Below are positions 31,199-39,735 of a DNA stretch of 64,000 bases, piece after piece. The notes below the pieces were generated by a model. It made no database searches, was not told the DNA's origin, and saw only the letters and a list, made by a program, of their open reading frames with translations. Position numbers and translations under genes: made by a program. Each line of letters begins with the position of its first letter. The first letter of the stretch is position 1. Origin of the DNA: a virus; the IMG/VR virus record IMGVR_UViG_3300027844_001828, positions 1 to 64,000 of that record; one strand, written 5' to 3'.

Positions 31199-32752
31199 AT
31201 GATAATAATATACGATAAAAAAAGCAGGGTGATCGTTGAGAGCCTTACCACAAACTCAGAGGGCGAGCTACCCTCTTCAGACTCTTTGTCTAAGATGTAT
31301 CCAAAAAGTTATAAGAGACTTCTTTGCTGTAACATGGAAATCCCGACAAATATAAGTGTTGTTGGAGCGACGATTGAAATAAAATCTGAGATTCCTTTCA
31401 AGATTTTCAAAGACGATTCGATAGTGTTTGAGTTGACTATAAAAGAGTTCGATCAGAAGCTCAAAAACAAGCGAGAAGAAAGAAGAAACAGCATGCTTGT
31501 AAACTTTCCGTGCGTATTCTCCAAGAAAGGAGTGAGCGGATTCACAGATCAACTTTCACGCTTGCCACAAACCTTTGATGAAATTGGGTTGTCGATGCGA
31601 GATGGTAGTTATTTTGAAAAGGGGTTGATGAAGGTTGGTTGGTGGGGAACATTCATGGATGCTGGCGGCTATGCCAACATGAATCGCGAGATAACAAGAA
31701 GGCTACACAACTATAGGATAATCCCCTATGTTAGAACTTACGCGACCGCCTGTCAGATTGACCCACCTGCTGCTGACTTATTCAGGCAATACGAAGATAT
31801 GAAACCTAAAAAGGGCGATCACCCATTTGTATATGCTTACACTCCGATGGCTCACACTTACCATGGCGGTAAGCGTGTCTTTTTTACAATGATGGAGACC
31901 TCATCTTTACACTCTGTGTTTGTAGACCATTGCAATAGGTTTAGTGATGAAGTCTGGGTCCCGTCTGAGGCTAACAAGGAGTTATTCAAATCAGAGGGTG
32001 TAAAAAAGAGAATCAGAGTTGCCCCACTTGGCATTGATGAAATCATATACTTTAAACAAAGTGTTCCGGTTAAGAAAATAAATTCCTACAAGAGTTTGTT
32101 TGGACCAAAGGTGGAAGATGGCGTGAGGGATTTTAAGTTCCTAACACTGATTCAGTGGAACTTTAGGAAAGGCTATGACGCCTTGATAAAAGCCTTCGTT
32201 AATAAGTACACGGCAAAGGATGATGTCTGCTTAGTCTTTGCCACACAATATTCATTTGACACGGTGTACAACGACTTGAAAAGACATTTACCAAGGAATA
32301 GTGATCTTCCACAGGTTGTCCTGTATAATGACATAATCCCGACAGTAGACATGCCGGGGTTCTACAAAAATTTTGATTGTTATATTCATATGTCAAGAGG
32401 TGAAGGTTTTAGCTTGACTCAAATTGAAGCAGCCGCATGTGGGTTGCCAGTAATATCTAATTGTCATTCTGGGATGACTGAGTATCTCACAAAAGAAAAC
32501 AGTTTCATGATCGACTGCAAAGAGGTTGAGAAGTGTTGCCCAGAGCTTGGTAGCGTTTGCTATTTTTACCAAGGTCAGTACTTGTGGAAAGTTGGAAAAA
32601 AACAAATTAACCAGGCTTCAGAATATATGGATTACGTTGTTAATAATTACGGTAATGCGAAGAAGAAAGCGGAAGTGTTCCATGATGACGTAATAAAAAA
32701 TTATACCTGGGAATTAACCGCAGAACGGATAGCATCATTGCTCAAGAGTTAA
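31199..32752 (+). CDS. Glycosyltransferase, GT4-like (GT-B fold)
   Basis: A 517-residue protein. Residues 395-430 carry the EX7E signature of retaining GT-B transferases (E402 and E410 in 'GEGFSLTQIEAAACGLPV'), followed by 'SNCHSGMTEYL', a typical nucleotide-sugar binding end. 'VAPLGIDEIIY' and 'LIQWNFRKGYDALIKAF' are also usual for the family. The first 100 residues are an extra unrecognised domain with a basic helix ('KLKNKREERRNS'). It would transfer a sugar from an activated donor, perhaps to a virion protein or a host glycan. It lies directly before a second transferase gene (2-base gap), so the two probably act together. Donor and acceptor cannot be told. Confidence 0.8.
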   Translation: MIIIYDKKSRVIVESLTTNSEGELPSSDSLSKMYPKSYKRLLCCNMEIPTNISVVGATIEIKSEIPFKIFKDDSIVFELTIKEFDQKLKNKREERRNSMLVNFPCVFSKKGVSGFTDQLSRLPQTFDEIGLSMRDGSYFEKGLMKVGWWGTFMDAGGYANMNREITRRLHNYRIIPYVRTYATACQIDPPAADLFRQYEDMKPKKGDHPFVYAYTPMAHTYHGGKRVFFTMMETSSLHSVFVDHCNRFSDEVWVPSEANKELFKSEGVKKRIRVAPLGIDEIIYFKQSVPVKKINSYKSLFGPKVEDGVRDFKFLTLIQWNFRKGYDALIKAFVNKYTAKDDVCLVFATQYSFDTVYNDLKRHLPRNSDLPQVVLYNDIIPTVDMPGFYKNFDCYIHMSRGEGFSLTQIEAAACGLPVISNCHSGMTEYLTKENSFMIDCKEVEKCCPELGSVCYFYQGQYLWKVGKKQINQASEYMDYVVNNYGNAKKKAEVFHDDVIKNYTWELTAERIASLLKS

Positions 32753-32754
32753 TT

Positions 32755-33396
32755 ATGATTGGACTTGGTTTAATAACTTTGAATGAAGAAGAGTATGTCG
32801 AAAGATGTATCAAGAGCGCCGAGGGGCTCTATGATGAATTAATAGTTCTTGACCACTTCTCTTCAGATAGGACGGCTGAAATATGCGCCGATCTTGGGGC
32901 GCAAGTCGTTCAGGCCAAATGGATTCACGATTTTTCACTCGCCAGGAACCAACTAAATAATTTATTTACCTCTCCATGGATATTTCAGATGGACGCTGAT
33001 GAACATCTTGAGGGGGAAAAGTTAAATTTATTGTCACATGCAGTTGAAATATCAGAAAACCAGGGTATAGTAGCATGGTCCTTGTTAAGGAAGAACCATT
33101 ATCCTGATCATGATGCAGGATCTCCGTTTTTTGCGGCTCCGTTTTACCCGGACCCGCAAGTGAGACTGTTCAAAAACCAACCTGAGATATATTGGAGTGG
33201 AGCAGTTCACGAAGGAGTTTCTCAGGCGATTACAGAAGGGAATATTGGAACAATAGGACGCCTTTCTGTTTGTCTTCACCATCACATGTTCCGAGGAAAC
33301 CAAGAAAAATACGAAGACTTAAAAGGACAATATTACAGTAACATTCAACAAGGAGTTTTCCATGAAGATGGCCACCCGACTAATAAAGTCAACTGA
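32755..33396 (+). CDS. Glycosyltransferase family 2-like protein
   Basis: A 213-residue GT-A transferase, short but with the expected parts. The start 'GLGLITLNEEEYVERCIKSA' is the usual N-terminal strand and helix. 'DELIVLDHFSSDRT' follows, and the metal-binding DxD is D80-A-D82. 'FFAAPFYPDPQVRLFKN' and 'GAVHEG' match the acceptor-side motif of the 'beta-glycosyltransferase, LgtF-like' group. It is likely to add a sugar to a surface glycan or glycoprotein along with the GT4-like neighbour. The next gene starts inside its last codons (35-bp overlap), so the two are probably translationally coupled. Confidence 0.75.
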   Translation: MIGLGLITLNEEEYVERCIKSAEGLYDELIVLDHFSSDRTAEICADLGAQVVQAKWIHDFSLARNQLNNLFTSPWIFQMDADEHLEGEKLNLLSHAVEISENQGIVAWSLLRKNHYPDHDAGSPFFAAPFYPDPQVRLFKNQPEIYWSGAVHEGVSQAITEGNIGTIGRLSVCLHHHMFRGNQEKYEDLKGQYYSNIQQGVFHEDGHPTNKVN

Positions 33397-35644
33397 ATTA
33401 GAATTTCTCAATGCCTACAAGCATGAATTGTACTCAAAGGGCTCTGACATTTCAAAGTCCTGGAAGGTAGGCGAGAACCTCGTTTTTGTCGTTGGAGACG
33501 AAATCGCTGGTTTTGCTAACGTTCTTGGAAGGTCTTATCATAGCGATGAGGAATTGTGGCCCGGAGTGACGAAGCCGTTCAGGTTGCCTATAGATTTTAT
33601 AAGGGTTTTCCCCGTTGGTGATAGACCGACATTCTCAGGGTCGGTCCACAAAAATATGCTTATAGAAATATATGGTAAGAATAATTGGGGCCATGTTTTT
33701 GTAAACAAGCACTCTCTCCCAGACCATGTCAGCAAGAGCCTTCTCACCGAGTTGAAAGGGCTCAGAAACATGAGCGAAAAAGTAGACTTCTCATTGGACA
33801 TCTCAATCTCCAATGAGATAAAATCTATCACTGAGAAAATTCAGAGAAAGGCCAAACAAAGTATGAACCAAGACAAAGTTGACTATGAAGAGAAAAGGGA
33901 GACGCTTGTTTTCCGAATGCTTGAATTTGTAAGAAACGATCCAGAAAGGTTGGAGAAGCTTAAACATAAATCTTTCCTTAAGTCACTCGACGAGTCGGAA
34001 AACAATTACTTCAGAGAAGTCAAATACGCTGACGTAAAACATGATGTTAAAGAATTAATGTCAATTCAGGGATTATTCAGACCCAAGTGGAAAGAGTATG
34101 GCCCAGGAACATACGTAGTTGTTGGCGACTCTCATGGTGATCATGCGGAAGCTGGGGTGTTCTCTCTTGTCCAATCATTAAGCGAATACATCGGTGCCGA
34201 TAATGTATTCCATATTGGACATATATTGGATGATAATGAAATAATCAACGAAGACTTGGTGAGAATAAAAGACCTTGTTGTTATTTCAAGGGTGGAAGAG
34301 TCGCCACAGATTGAAGAGTTTTATGAAGACAACTCAACCGGTGACACCGAGCCATTTGAAATTATTCAAGAGGGCGTTTTACTTGGTAATGTAAAGGTCG
34401 CTAATCACGATCTTTCAAACGACTATATGAGTACGAGAGCGGATAGCAAAACAGTAAATAGGAAGGTATTTGAAGAGTCTTCTATTTTGAGCGGGCACAG
34501 ACATGAAATATCCAATACTGCCACAAATGATGATCAGAGAGTCGTCTCTGGATTTCCAGGATGCTTGTGTGAAAATCACGTTTCATCAAATTCGAGAAAG
34601 CCAAGATACAGACAAGACATTCTCGAAAAGTTCTTGAAAAAGAACCCGTGGCATTTGAAAGCCAATAGAAGAAGGATTACGATCAAGGAAGAGTGGGAAC
34701 AGGGCGTTTTTGTTGTCAATGTAAGCGCGGACTATTCACATACGATTGTTCCATGCCGAATCAAAAAAGTAATGATTGAAGGAAGAGAAAGATTTGCCAC
34801 GAGTTACTTCGACAAGATCATTTCTGAAAACGCAGTTCATGAGCCAGACAAAAAGATTTTCGTCAATGGTGATGTTCACGCTCCGCTTCAAGACTCGCAG
34901 GTTCTCCACATTCAGGACCAAGTAGTGAAGGACTACCAACCAGATATTTATGTCAACATCGGAGACATAAGAAGCAGCGAGGGGTTGAATCATCATATCC
35001 TTGATCGTGGAGAGATTCCTAATGAGACCCTCATTGAAGAATCCACTTGCGTCTATCATCTTCTTAAAATGATGTCTGAATGGGCACCTGAAAAGCATGT
35101 CTTGTTTGGAAATCATGAAAGATTCGCTTGTGACTTTATAAAGAAGAACCCTCAATTCGAAGGGCTCATTGATTTCAACTTTATGTGTGGAGTAGAAAGA
35201 CTTGGGTATAATCTTGTTCCGCATCAAGGAACTCTTGAGATTGATGACGTTGTATTCGTCCATGGAGATATCTTGAGAGGTGGAGCGGCAGCGATGGATA
35301 AGTACGCTTCTGCGTTCCCCGACAAGACGGTCGTTTTGGGCCACAGTCACTATCCTGCAATAAGGTCTGAAGTGTACATGATGGGTCTCACCGGATTGAG
35401 AGATCAGGGATACAATGAGAAATCAATAACGAGATGGTGCCATGGATTAGGTTTTGTAAATACCTTCAATGGGGTATCCTGGGCCACATCCATAGCTATT
35501 GAAAGACATTCGATAAGCATAAATGGGAAAAAATATTCCTCAGACGACGATGGTTTTTGGAGGACTTATCGGTATAAAACAGAATTAGTTTATATACCAG
35601 AAGACCCCGAAAGCGAGTTAGATGATGAATTGGCACTTGAATGA
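33362..35644 (+). CDS. Tandem calcineurin-like metallophosphoesterase
   Basis: A 760-residue protein with two phosphoesterase-like domains. The second (from about 500) is complete: D504-V-H in 'NGDVHAP', 'NIGDIRSS', 'FGNHERF', 'VHGDIL' and 'LGHSHYP', the five blocks that bind two metals. The first (from about 250) keeps D256-S-H ('VVGDSHGDH') and 'SGHRHEI' but has 'HIGHIL' where GD is expected, and I cannot find GNHE, so it is probably inactive. The start at 33362 has AAGGAG with a 6-base spacer. It could hydrolyse a phosphodiester or a nucleotide, and substrate choice is open. The C-terminus is acidic and overlaps the next gene by 23 bp. Confidence 0.75.
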   Translation: MKMATRLIKSTELEFLNAYKHELYSKGSDISKSWKVGENLVFVVGDEIAGFANVLGRSYHSDEELWPGVTKPFRLPIDFIRVFPVGDRPTFSGSVHKNMLIEIYGKNNWGHVFVNKHSLPDHVSKSLLTELKGLRNMSEKVDFSLDISISNEIKSITEKIQRKAKQSMNQDKVDYEEKRETLVFRMLEFVRNDPERLEKLKHKSFLKSLDESENNYFREVKYADVKHDVKELMSIQGLFRPKWKEYGPGTYVVVGDSHGDHAEAGVFSLVQSLSEYIGADNVFHIGHILDDNEIINEDLVRIKDLVVISRVEESPQIEEFYEDNSTGDTEPFEIIQEGVLLGNVKVANHDLSNDYMSTRADSKTVNRKVFEESSILSGHRHEISNTATNDDQRVVSGFPGCLCENHVSSNSRKPRYRQDILEKFLKKNPWHLKANRRRITIKEEWEQGVFVVNVSADYSHTIVPCRIKKVMIEGRERFATSYFDKIISENAVHEPDKKIFVNGDVHAPLQDSQVLHIQDQVVKDYQPDIYVNIGDIRSSEGLNHHILDRGEIPNETLIEESTCVYHLLKMMSEWAPEKHVLFGNHERFACDFIKKNPQFEGLIDFNFMCGVERLGYNLVPHQGTLEIDDVVFVHGDILRGGAAAMDKYASAFPDKTVVLGHSHYPAIRSEVYMMGLTGLRDQGYNEKSITRWCHGLGFVNTFNGVSWATSIAIERHSISINGKKYSSDDDGFWRTYRYKTELVYIPEDPESELDDELALE

Positions 35645-37733
35645 AGTATTTGGGCAGCAGCCACATAAAGATACTTCAACAATTAATTTTTACTTATTTT
35701 TATCAAATGGGGAGTATTGGGTTGAGACAATCGACACCAATTACCCCATGGGATATATAGAAAGTGAATTCACCAAACAGTTAATCAGCATGAACACCGC
35801 TGAGTACGGAACAGACCAGTCCGTATTGACCATTTTGCGTAAGAGATTGACCCCAACTTCCGCCTTGCATCTAATATTTGACCGAGATAAGGCTGATTTA
35901 TACCTCTCAGAAGACAATAAGCAGCTTCTGAAGGCAAATCGTGGCGAAGACGGGTATCGAATCGCAACCTTAGCCTTGAAGGCGCTCGGTGGCTGGCTGG
36001 TAAGTGATGATCAACCTAAGACCAACTTATTTGGTGAATTAGATAAAAGTTCACTGTCCCTCGTCTCAAACAATAAGTTCTGGATAAATAAAAATTTCTC
36101 CATATATTCACTTATGGATTTTCCAGCAATAATTTCGTCCTTAGAGAATTCTGGTAAAGAGTGGAAAGGGATGGAGACAGCGAGTATTTTCATCTTTGAT
36201 TACAATGATGAGCAGATACGGGAAGTTATGGAGAAGCAAATAGGGAACGGGTTTCTTGATAGAGATGCTAGCCTGTGCTTGCTAAACTTCAATATCGGGA
36301 GATTTGAGGTCCAGTCGCCATCTATTATTGTTGACTCGAATGAAAAGGGAATCTTTGAGATTCAAAACGCTATAAAAGACGTATTGTTGAAAAAGATTGG
36401 TGTTACGGGACTACCATTAATGAAGGCGAGATCTGAGGCCGCTTTTAATAGCGGGTACAGTGTTCAGGATATTTACTATACGTCTTTCAAAGACGCGGAG
36501 CATGATCAGGCCATATCTAACGCATTCAATAGCGGCCCTAACAAAGAAGCCAAGGCTAAGATGGCAAAAATATTCAAGGATTATAAAATTTTCCTTGGTG
36601 ACACTGAGATGAGAAACTTCTTATTGAGCTTTTTTATTTTCAAAGAGATATTCCCATTGTCAGACGCCGCAAAACAATACAAGACTTTTTTCACTATTAT
36701 CGGAATGGCAAAACCACCCGGAGCGCCGGGGAGAAATCCCTCAGTAAACAACCAGGAAGTATTTGACGCTATCTTCACTGCCGTTGGAGACCCCGTTGTC
36801 GGAGAAGACAAATTATATTACCTTATATCTTCAAGGTTTTGTTTCCCAAAGAGGGTGTTTTCTTTATTTTTCAATGTGAACGATTCCTCTGATGCCACAA
36901 TGCATGATGTGATCGAGTTCAATCAGAAGAATGGGATGGTATCTGGGTACAGTTTGACCGAGGGCGAGTCTGATACGACTCAAGATGAAAAAGCGTTTTA
37001 CAACCTTAAAGTAGCGCCACATATGCAGAAAGCTGTTATTGCCAAACTTGGAGATAAGGTCAGAGACAATCGGGTGGATGAAAAAGTAATGATTAAAAGC
37101 TTGTCTGAATTTCCAGATGCGCATTCTCAGATCTTACAGTCTTTTGAATCCTACGGAGTTGAGTATCAAGACATTAATGTTATCATGACATTTTCCCCCG
37201 GCGAGGCAGGGCAGGTAGCTGGTTATGCCAGTAACACATTCAATGATCAGGAAGCGGTGTCTCTGGCTCGGGGGCACAGGGACTTTAAGATGCCATTTAT
37301 CATTATGAACACTGCATCGCCGCAGGTTTCAAATAGAGAGAAGATGACATCAATATTGATTCATGAGGCGGATCACTACTTGCATGATATGCTAATACTA
37401 AAAGGAGAACTTGATAAATCGTTTAACGACATCAAGGGCGGCAGCGATGCAAAAACGCACAAGGAGCAAATCCAAAACCATCTTGAGTATTTGAGATCAC
37501 CATCTGAGACGGAGGCCCACACGGTTGAGGCGCTATCCGTTCTTCGAGCATTCTCTGTCCCGTACCTTATCAAAAACTGGCATACAATAAAAAGTAAGAT
37601 TATAGCAGAGGAATTTGAAGTCAAAGGAGAGCTTGCCTACCAAGTAGTCATCAAAGAATATTCTGGTTTCGTCGAAGAGGCGCTAAGAAGATATATTAAA
37701 GAAGTTGAAGTCTCAAATCCCCCACCTGAGTAA
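35622..37733 (+). CDS. Zincin-like metallopeptidase protein, 703 aa
   Basis: Residues 581-585 are HEADH, a HExxH zinc-binding motif in the helix 'SILIHEADHYLHDML'. About 40 residues later 'YLRSPSETEAHTVE' looks like the family in which a Glu (E629 or E631) is the third metal ligand. The first 550 residues have no domain I recognise. It may act on a virion or host protein, or be a structural protein with a zincin domain. No prepeptide or membrane segment is seen. ATG 35622 and 35625 are both possible, both inside the end of the previous gene. After its stop comes promoter P1, so this ends the first long + strand block. Confidence 0.65.
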   Translation: MMNWHLNEVFGQQPHKDTSTINFYLFLSNGEYWVETIDTNYPMGYIESEFTKQLISMNTAEYGTDQSVLTILRKRLTPTSALHLIFDRDKADLYLSEDNKQLLKANRGEDGYRIATLALKALGGWLVSDDQPKTNLFGELDKSSLSLVSNNKFWINKNFSIYSLMDFPAIISSLENSGKEWKGMETASIFIFDYNDEQIREVMEKQIGNGFLDRDASLCLLNFNIGRFEVQSPSIIVDSNEKGIFEIQNAIKDVLLKKIGVTGLPLMKARSEAAFNSGYSVQDIYYTSFKDAEHDQAISNAFNSGPNKEAKAKMAKIFKDYKIFLGDTEMRNFLLSFFIFKEIFPLSDAAKQYKTFFTIIGMAKPPGAPGRNPSVNNQEVFDAIFTAVGDPVVGEDKLYYLISSRFCFPKRVFSLFFNVNDSSDATMHDVIEFNQKNGMVSGYSLTEGESDTTQDEKAFYNLKVAPHMQKAVIAKLGDKVRDNRVDEKVMIKSLSEFPDAHSQILQSFESYGVEYQDINVIMTFSPGEAGQVAGYASNTFNDQEAVSLARGHRDFKMPFIIMNTASPQVSNREKMTSILIHEADHYLHDMLILKGELDKSFNDIKGGSDAKTHKEQIQNHLEYLRSPSETEAHTVEALSVLRAFSVPYLIKNWHTIKSKIIAEEFEVKGELAYQVVIKEYSGFVEEALRRYIKEVEVSNPPPE

Positions 37734-37751
37734 GTAATAGTTGCCCCCGGC

Positions 37752-37779
37752 TTGCAAAGCGCACCGACTCGGCTATATT
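37752..37779 (+). promoter_or_regulatory. Promoter P1 (TTGCAA-N16-TATATT)
   Basis: TTGCAA at 37752-37757, a 16-base spacer, and TATATT at 37774-37779. The -35 box is preceded by GGC. The same arrangement occurs at P2 (51653) and P3 (55518), each in one of the few gaps and each before a new gene group. The downstream leader GGAGCGCACC just before ATG 37816 matches the GGAGNNCAC pattern of the P2 and P3 leaders. The first base transcribed would be near 37786. Confidence 0.7.
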
Positions 37780-37815
37780 ATGCTATCGAAACGATTATAA
37801 ACTCAGGAGCGCACC

Positions 37816-38196
37816 ATGTTTGACAATAAATTAATAGCTATATTTAACACCAAGAAAGAAAAACTAATTAGCGGCTTCAACTTTCCAGAATGGCTTCACC
37901 TCAAGTGTTTTGGATGCAGTGGAGAAATGGGCCGGTCCTCGATTCAGGCTCTTGAAGTATCGTTTGTCCCGTCATTCCTTGGCGATCTTGTTATCACGTA
38001 CCTTTGCGATGAGTGCTCCAGTTGTTATTGTATGCACCTTAAGGCGGGGGTGAAAAACTTTACGGACGTTGCCGATGTTTTAGAGAGTTCCGTGAATACC
38101 TGGGAATTTATAGACAGGAATGAGTTGTTAGGTAACGACAGACATAACTTAATAGAACGATGGAAAGACGATGCAGAAACTACAGATAATAATTGA
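37816..38196 (+). CDS. Hypothetical Cys-rich protein, 126 aa
   Basis: First gene after P1, with a clear GGAG leader. It has CFGC in the first third and CDECSSCYC in the middle, two CxxC-type groups that could bind zinc. Otherwise unrecognised, with an acidic C-terminus. Its stop overlaps the helicase start by 26 bases, so it may be coupled to helicase synthesis. It could be a DNA-binding or protein-binding zinc protein, but no fold is identified. Confidence 0.6.
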   Translation: MFDNKLIAIFNTKKEKLISGFNFPEWLHLKCFGCSGEMGRSSIQALEVSFVPSFLGDLVITYLCDECSSCYCMHLKAGVKNFTDVADVLESSVNTWEFIDRNELLGNDRHNLIERWKDDAETTDNN

Positions 38197-39724
38197 TAAT
38201 AATGAGACGAGAATTGTTGGTCAAATCCCGATGGAAGCCAACAACGCTCTTTCAGATAAAATGTCATATGTAATGAAAGGGCGCGAGCATGTCCAATCAT
38301 ATATTGATGATGAATGGGATGGCGTGGTCAGACTTTTCAAACCAAGTGGTTTTCTCAGCGGTCTTTTGGGGATTGTCAAGGGCACTTTCGATGAGTATGG
38401 TGTAGAATATGAAGTGTGTGATGAACGTCGTCGCACCAGTAATAATTTCCCTGAGTTGGAGTTCACTTACCCCGAAGGGTATGAAAAAAGAGACTACCAG
38501 GATTTCACCGTAGAAAGATCCATTCAGATCACTCGTGGGACATTGAATATAGCGACCGGTGGTGGGAAGACTGTGATAGTAGCGAAGTTGATTGGAGATT
38601 TGAAGGTCAAACCATTTTTGTTTTATACATTGACGAAAGACCTTTTGTATCAGGCCAAAGATGTTTTAGGGAAGCATCTAAATTGTAAAATAGGCCAGAT
38701 TGGCGACTCTAAAGTTGACATACAAGATGTCACAGTCTGCACCAAGGATGCGGTTTTGTACGCATTGAATAAGGGTAAGAGCGTAGATTTCAAAAAGTAC
38801 AAACTTGATAGTGAAGACGTGTGGGACGAAAGCGAAGTATTTGGATCGAGTTCTGCCGAAGAGATTTGTGAGTTGGTAAGAAATTGCAGAGGTTTGTATT
38901 TTGACGAAGTTCATCATGCGTCAGCAACTACTTGCCAAGAGATTATTAATGCCTCACCAAATGCGTATTGGAGATTCGGCGGCAGCGCTACATTACTTCG
39001 AGAAGACGGTCAAGAAATAGTTATTCAGGGATTGTTCGGCAGAAGGATTGTTAATATCCCCTTGTCTTATTTGGTTAAGAACGGGCACCTTGTTCCTGCG
39101 GGTTTATTTGTTGCCCCGGTCACCGTCAACCATAATATTTACAAGTCGTATCCTCAAATTTACAAGAAGTGTGTCATTGATAATGAGCAAGTGGCTCAGA
39201 CCATTGCTGATATTGCGATATACACATCTGGATTAGGGAAGAGTAATTTGGTCCTTGTGTCTAAGATAAAACATGGGCAGTCGATTAAGAAACTAATTCC
39301 CGGATCTGTGTTTTTGTCTGGTAGGGACTCTTCGAAAAAGAGGAACCAAGCTATCGAAGATATGAGAACTGGAAAGAAGATGGTTCTCATAGCCACGACG
39401 CTGGCTGATGAGGGCCTTGATATAACGAACTTGGATATAGTCCATATGGCTGGAGCGGGGGCGTCAATCTCCAGAATCCCCCAAAGGATCGGTCGAATAG
39501 TTAGAAAGAGGCCGGGAAAAACCTACGGCATCGCGATATATTATCATTACTGCACCACCTATTTGTATGAACACGGATTGAAGGTGAAGAAAATAGTAAA
39601 GGCCGAAGAGGGAGCTATCGAAATAATACAGGTTGCCGATGTAGTAGATTTGAAGTCTGAGATTATAAGATACATGAATAAGAAAGAAACATTGTTTGGG
39701 GAATTAGAAAAAGAACTTGAGTAG
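38171..39724 (+). CDS. SF2 DNA helicase (UvsW/RadD-like)
   Basis: 517 residues with the classic superfamily 2 order. Motif I is TGGGKT at 129-134, motif II is DEVH at 245-248, motif III is 'GGSAT', motif V is 'ATTLADEGLDI', and motif VI is QRIGRIVR at 438-445. The two RecA-like halves are full length, with an N-terminal part of about 100 residues. In phages this type of helicase remodels branched DNA, for example in recombination-dependent replication and fork regression; I infer such a role from the replication setting. Start ATG 38171 lies inside the previous gene with a GGAAAG site before it. Confidence 0.85.
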   Translation: MQKLQIIIDNNETRIVGQIPMEANNALSDKMSYVMKGREHVQSYIDDEWDGVVRLFKPSGFLSGLLGIVKGTFDEYGVEYEVCDERRRTSNNFPELEFTYPEGYEKRDYQDFTVERSIQITRGTLNIATGGGKTVIVAKLIGDLKVKPFLFYTLTKDLLYQAKDVLGKHLNCKIGQIGDSKVDIQDVTVCTKDAVLYALNKGKSVDFKKYKLDSEDVWDESEVFGSSSAEEICELVRNCRGLYFDEVHHASATTCQEIINASPNAYWRFGGSATLLREDGQEIVIQGLFGRRIVNIPLSYLVKNGHLVPAGLFVAPVTVNHNIYKSYPQIYKKCVIDNEQVAQTIADIAIYTSGLGKSNLVLVSKIKHGQSIKKLIPGSVFLSGRDSSKKRNQAIEDMRTGKKMVLIATTLADEGLDITNLDIVHMAGAGASISRIPQRIGRIVRKRPGKTYGIAIYYHYCTTYLYEHGLKVKKIVKAEEGAIEIIQVADVVDLKSEIIRYMNKKETLFGELEKELE

Positions 39725-39735
39725 GGGCTACGAAA

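Noticed and set aside
34736-35350. A minus-strand frame of 204 codons.
   Set aside because: It lies opposite the complete phosphoesterase motifs on the + strand and has no start signal.
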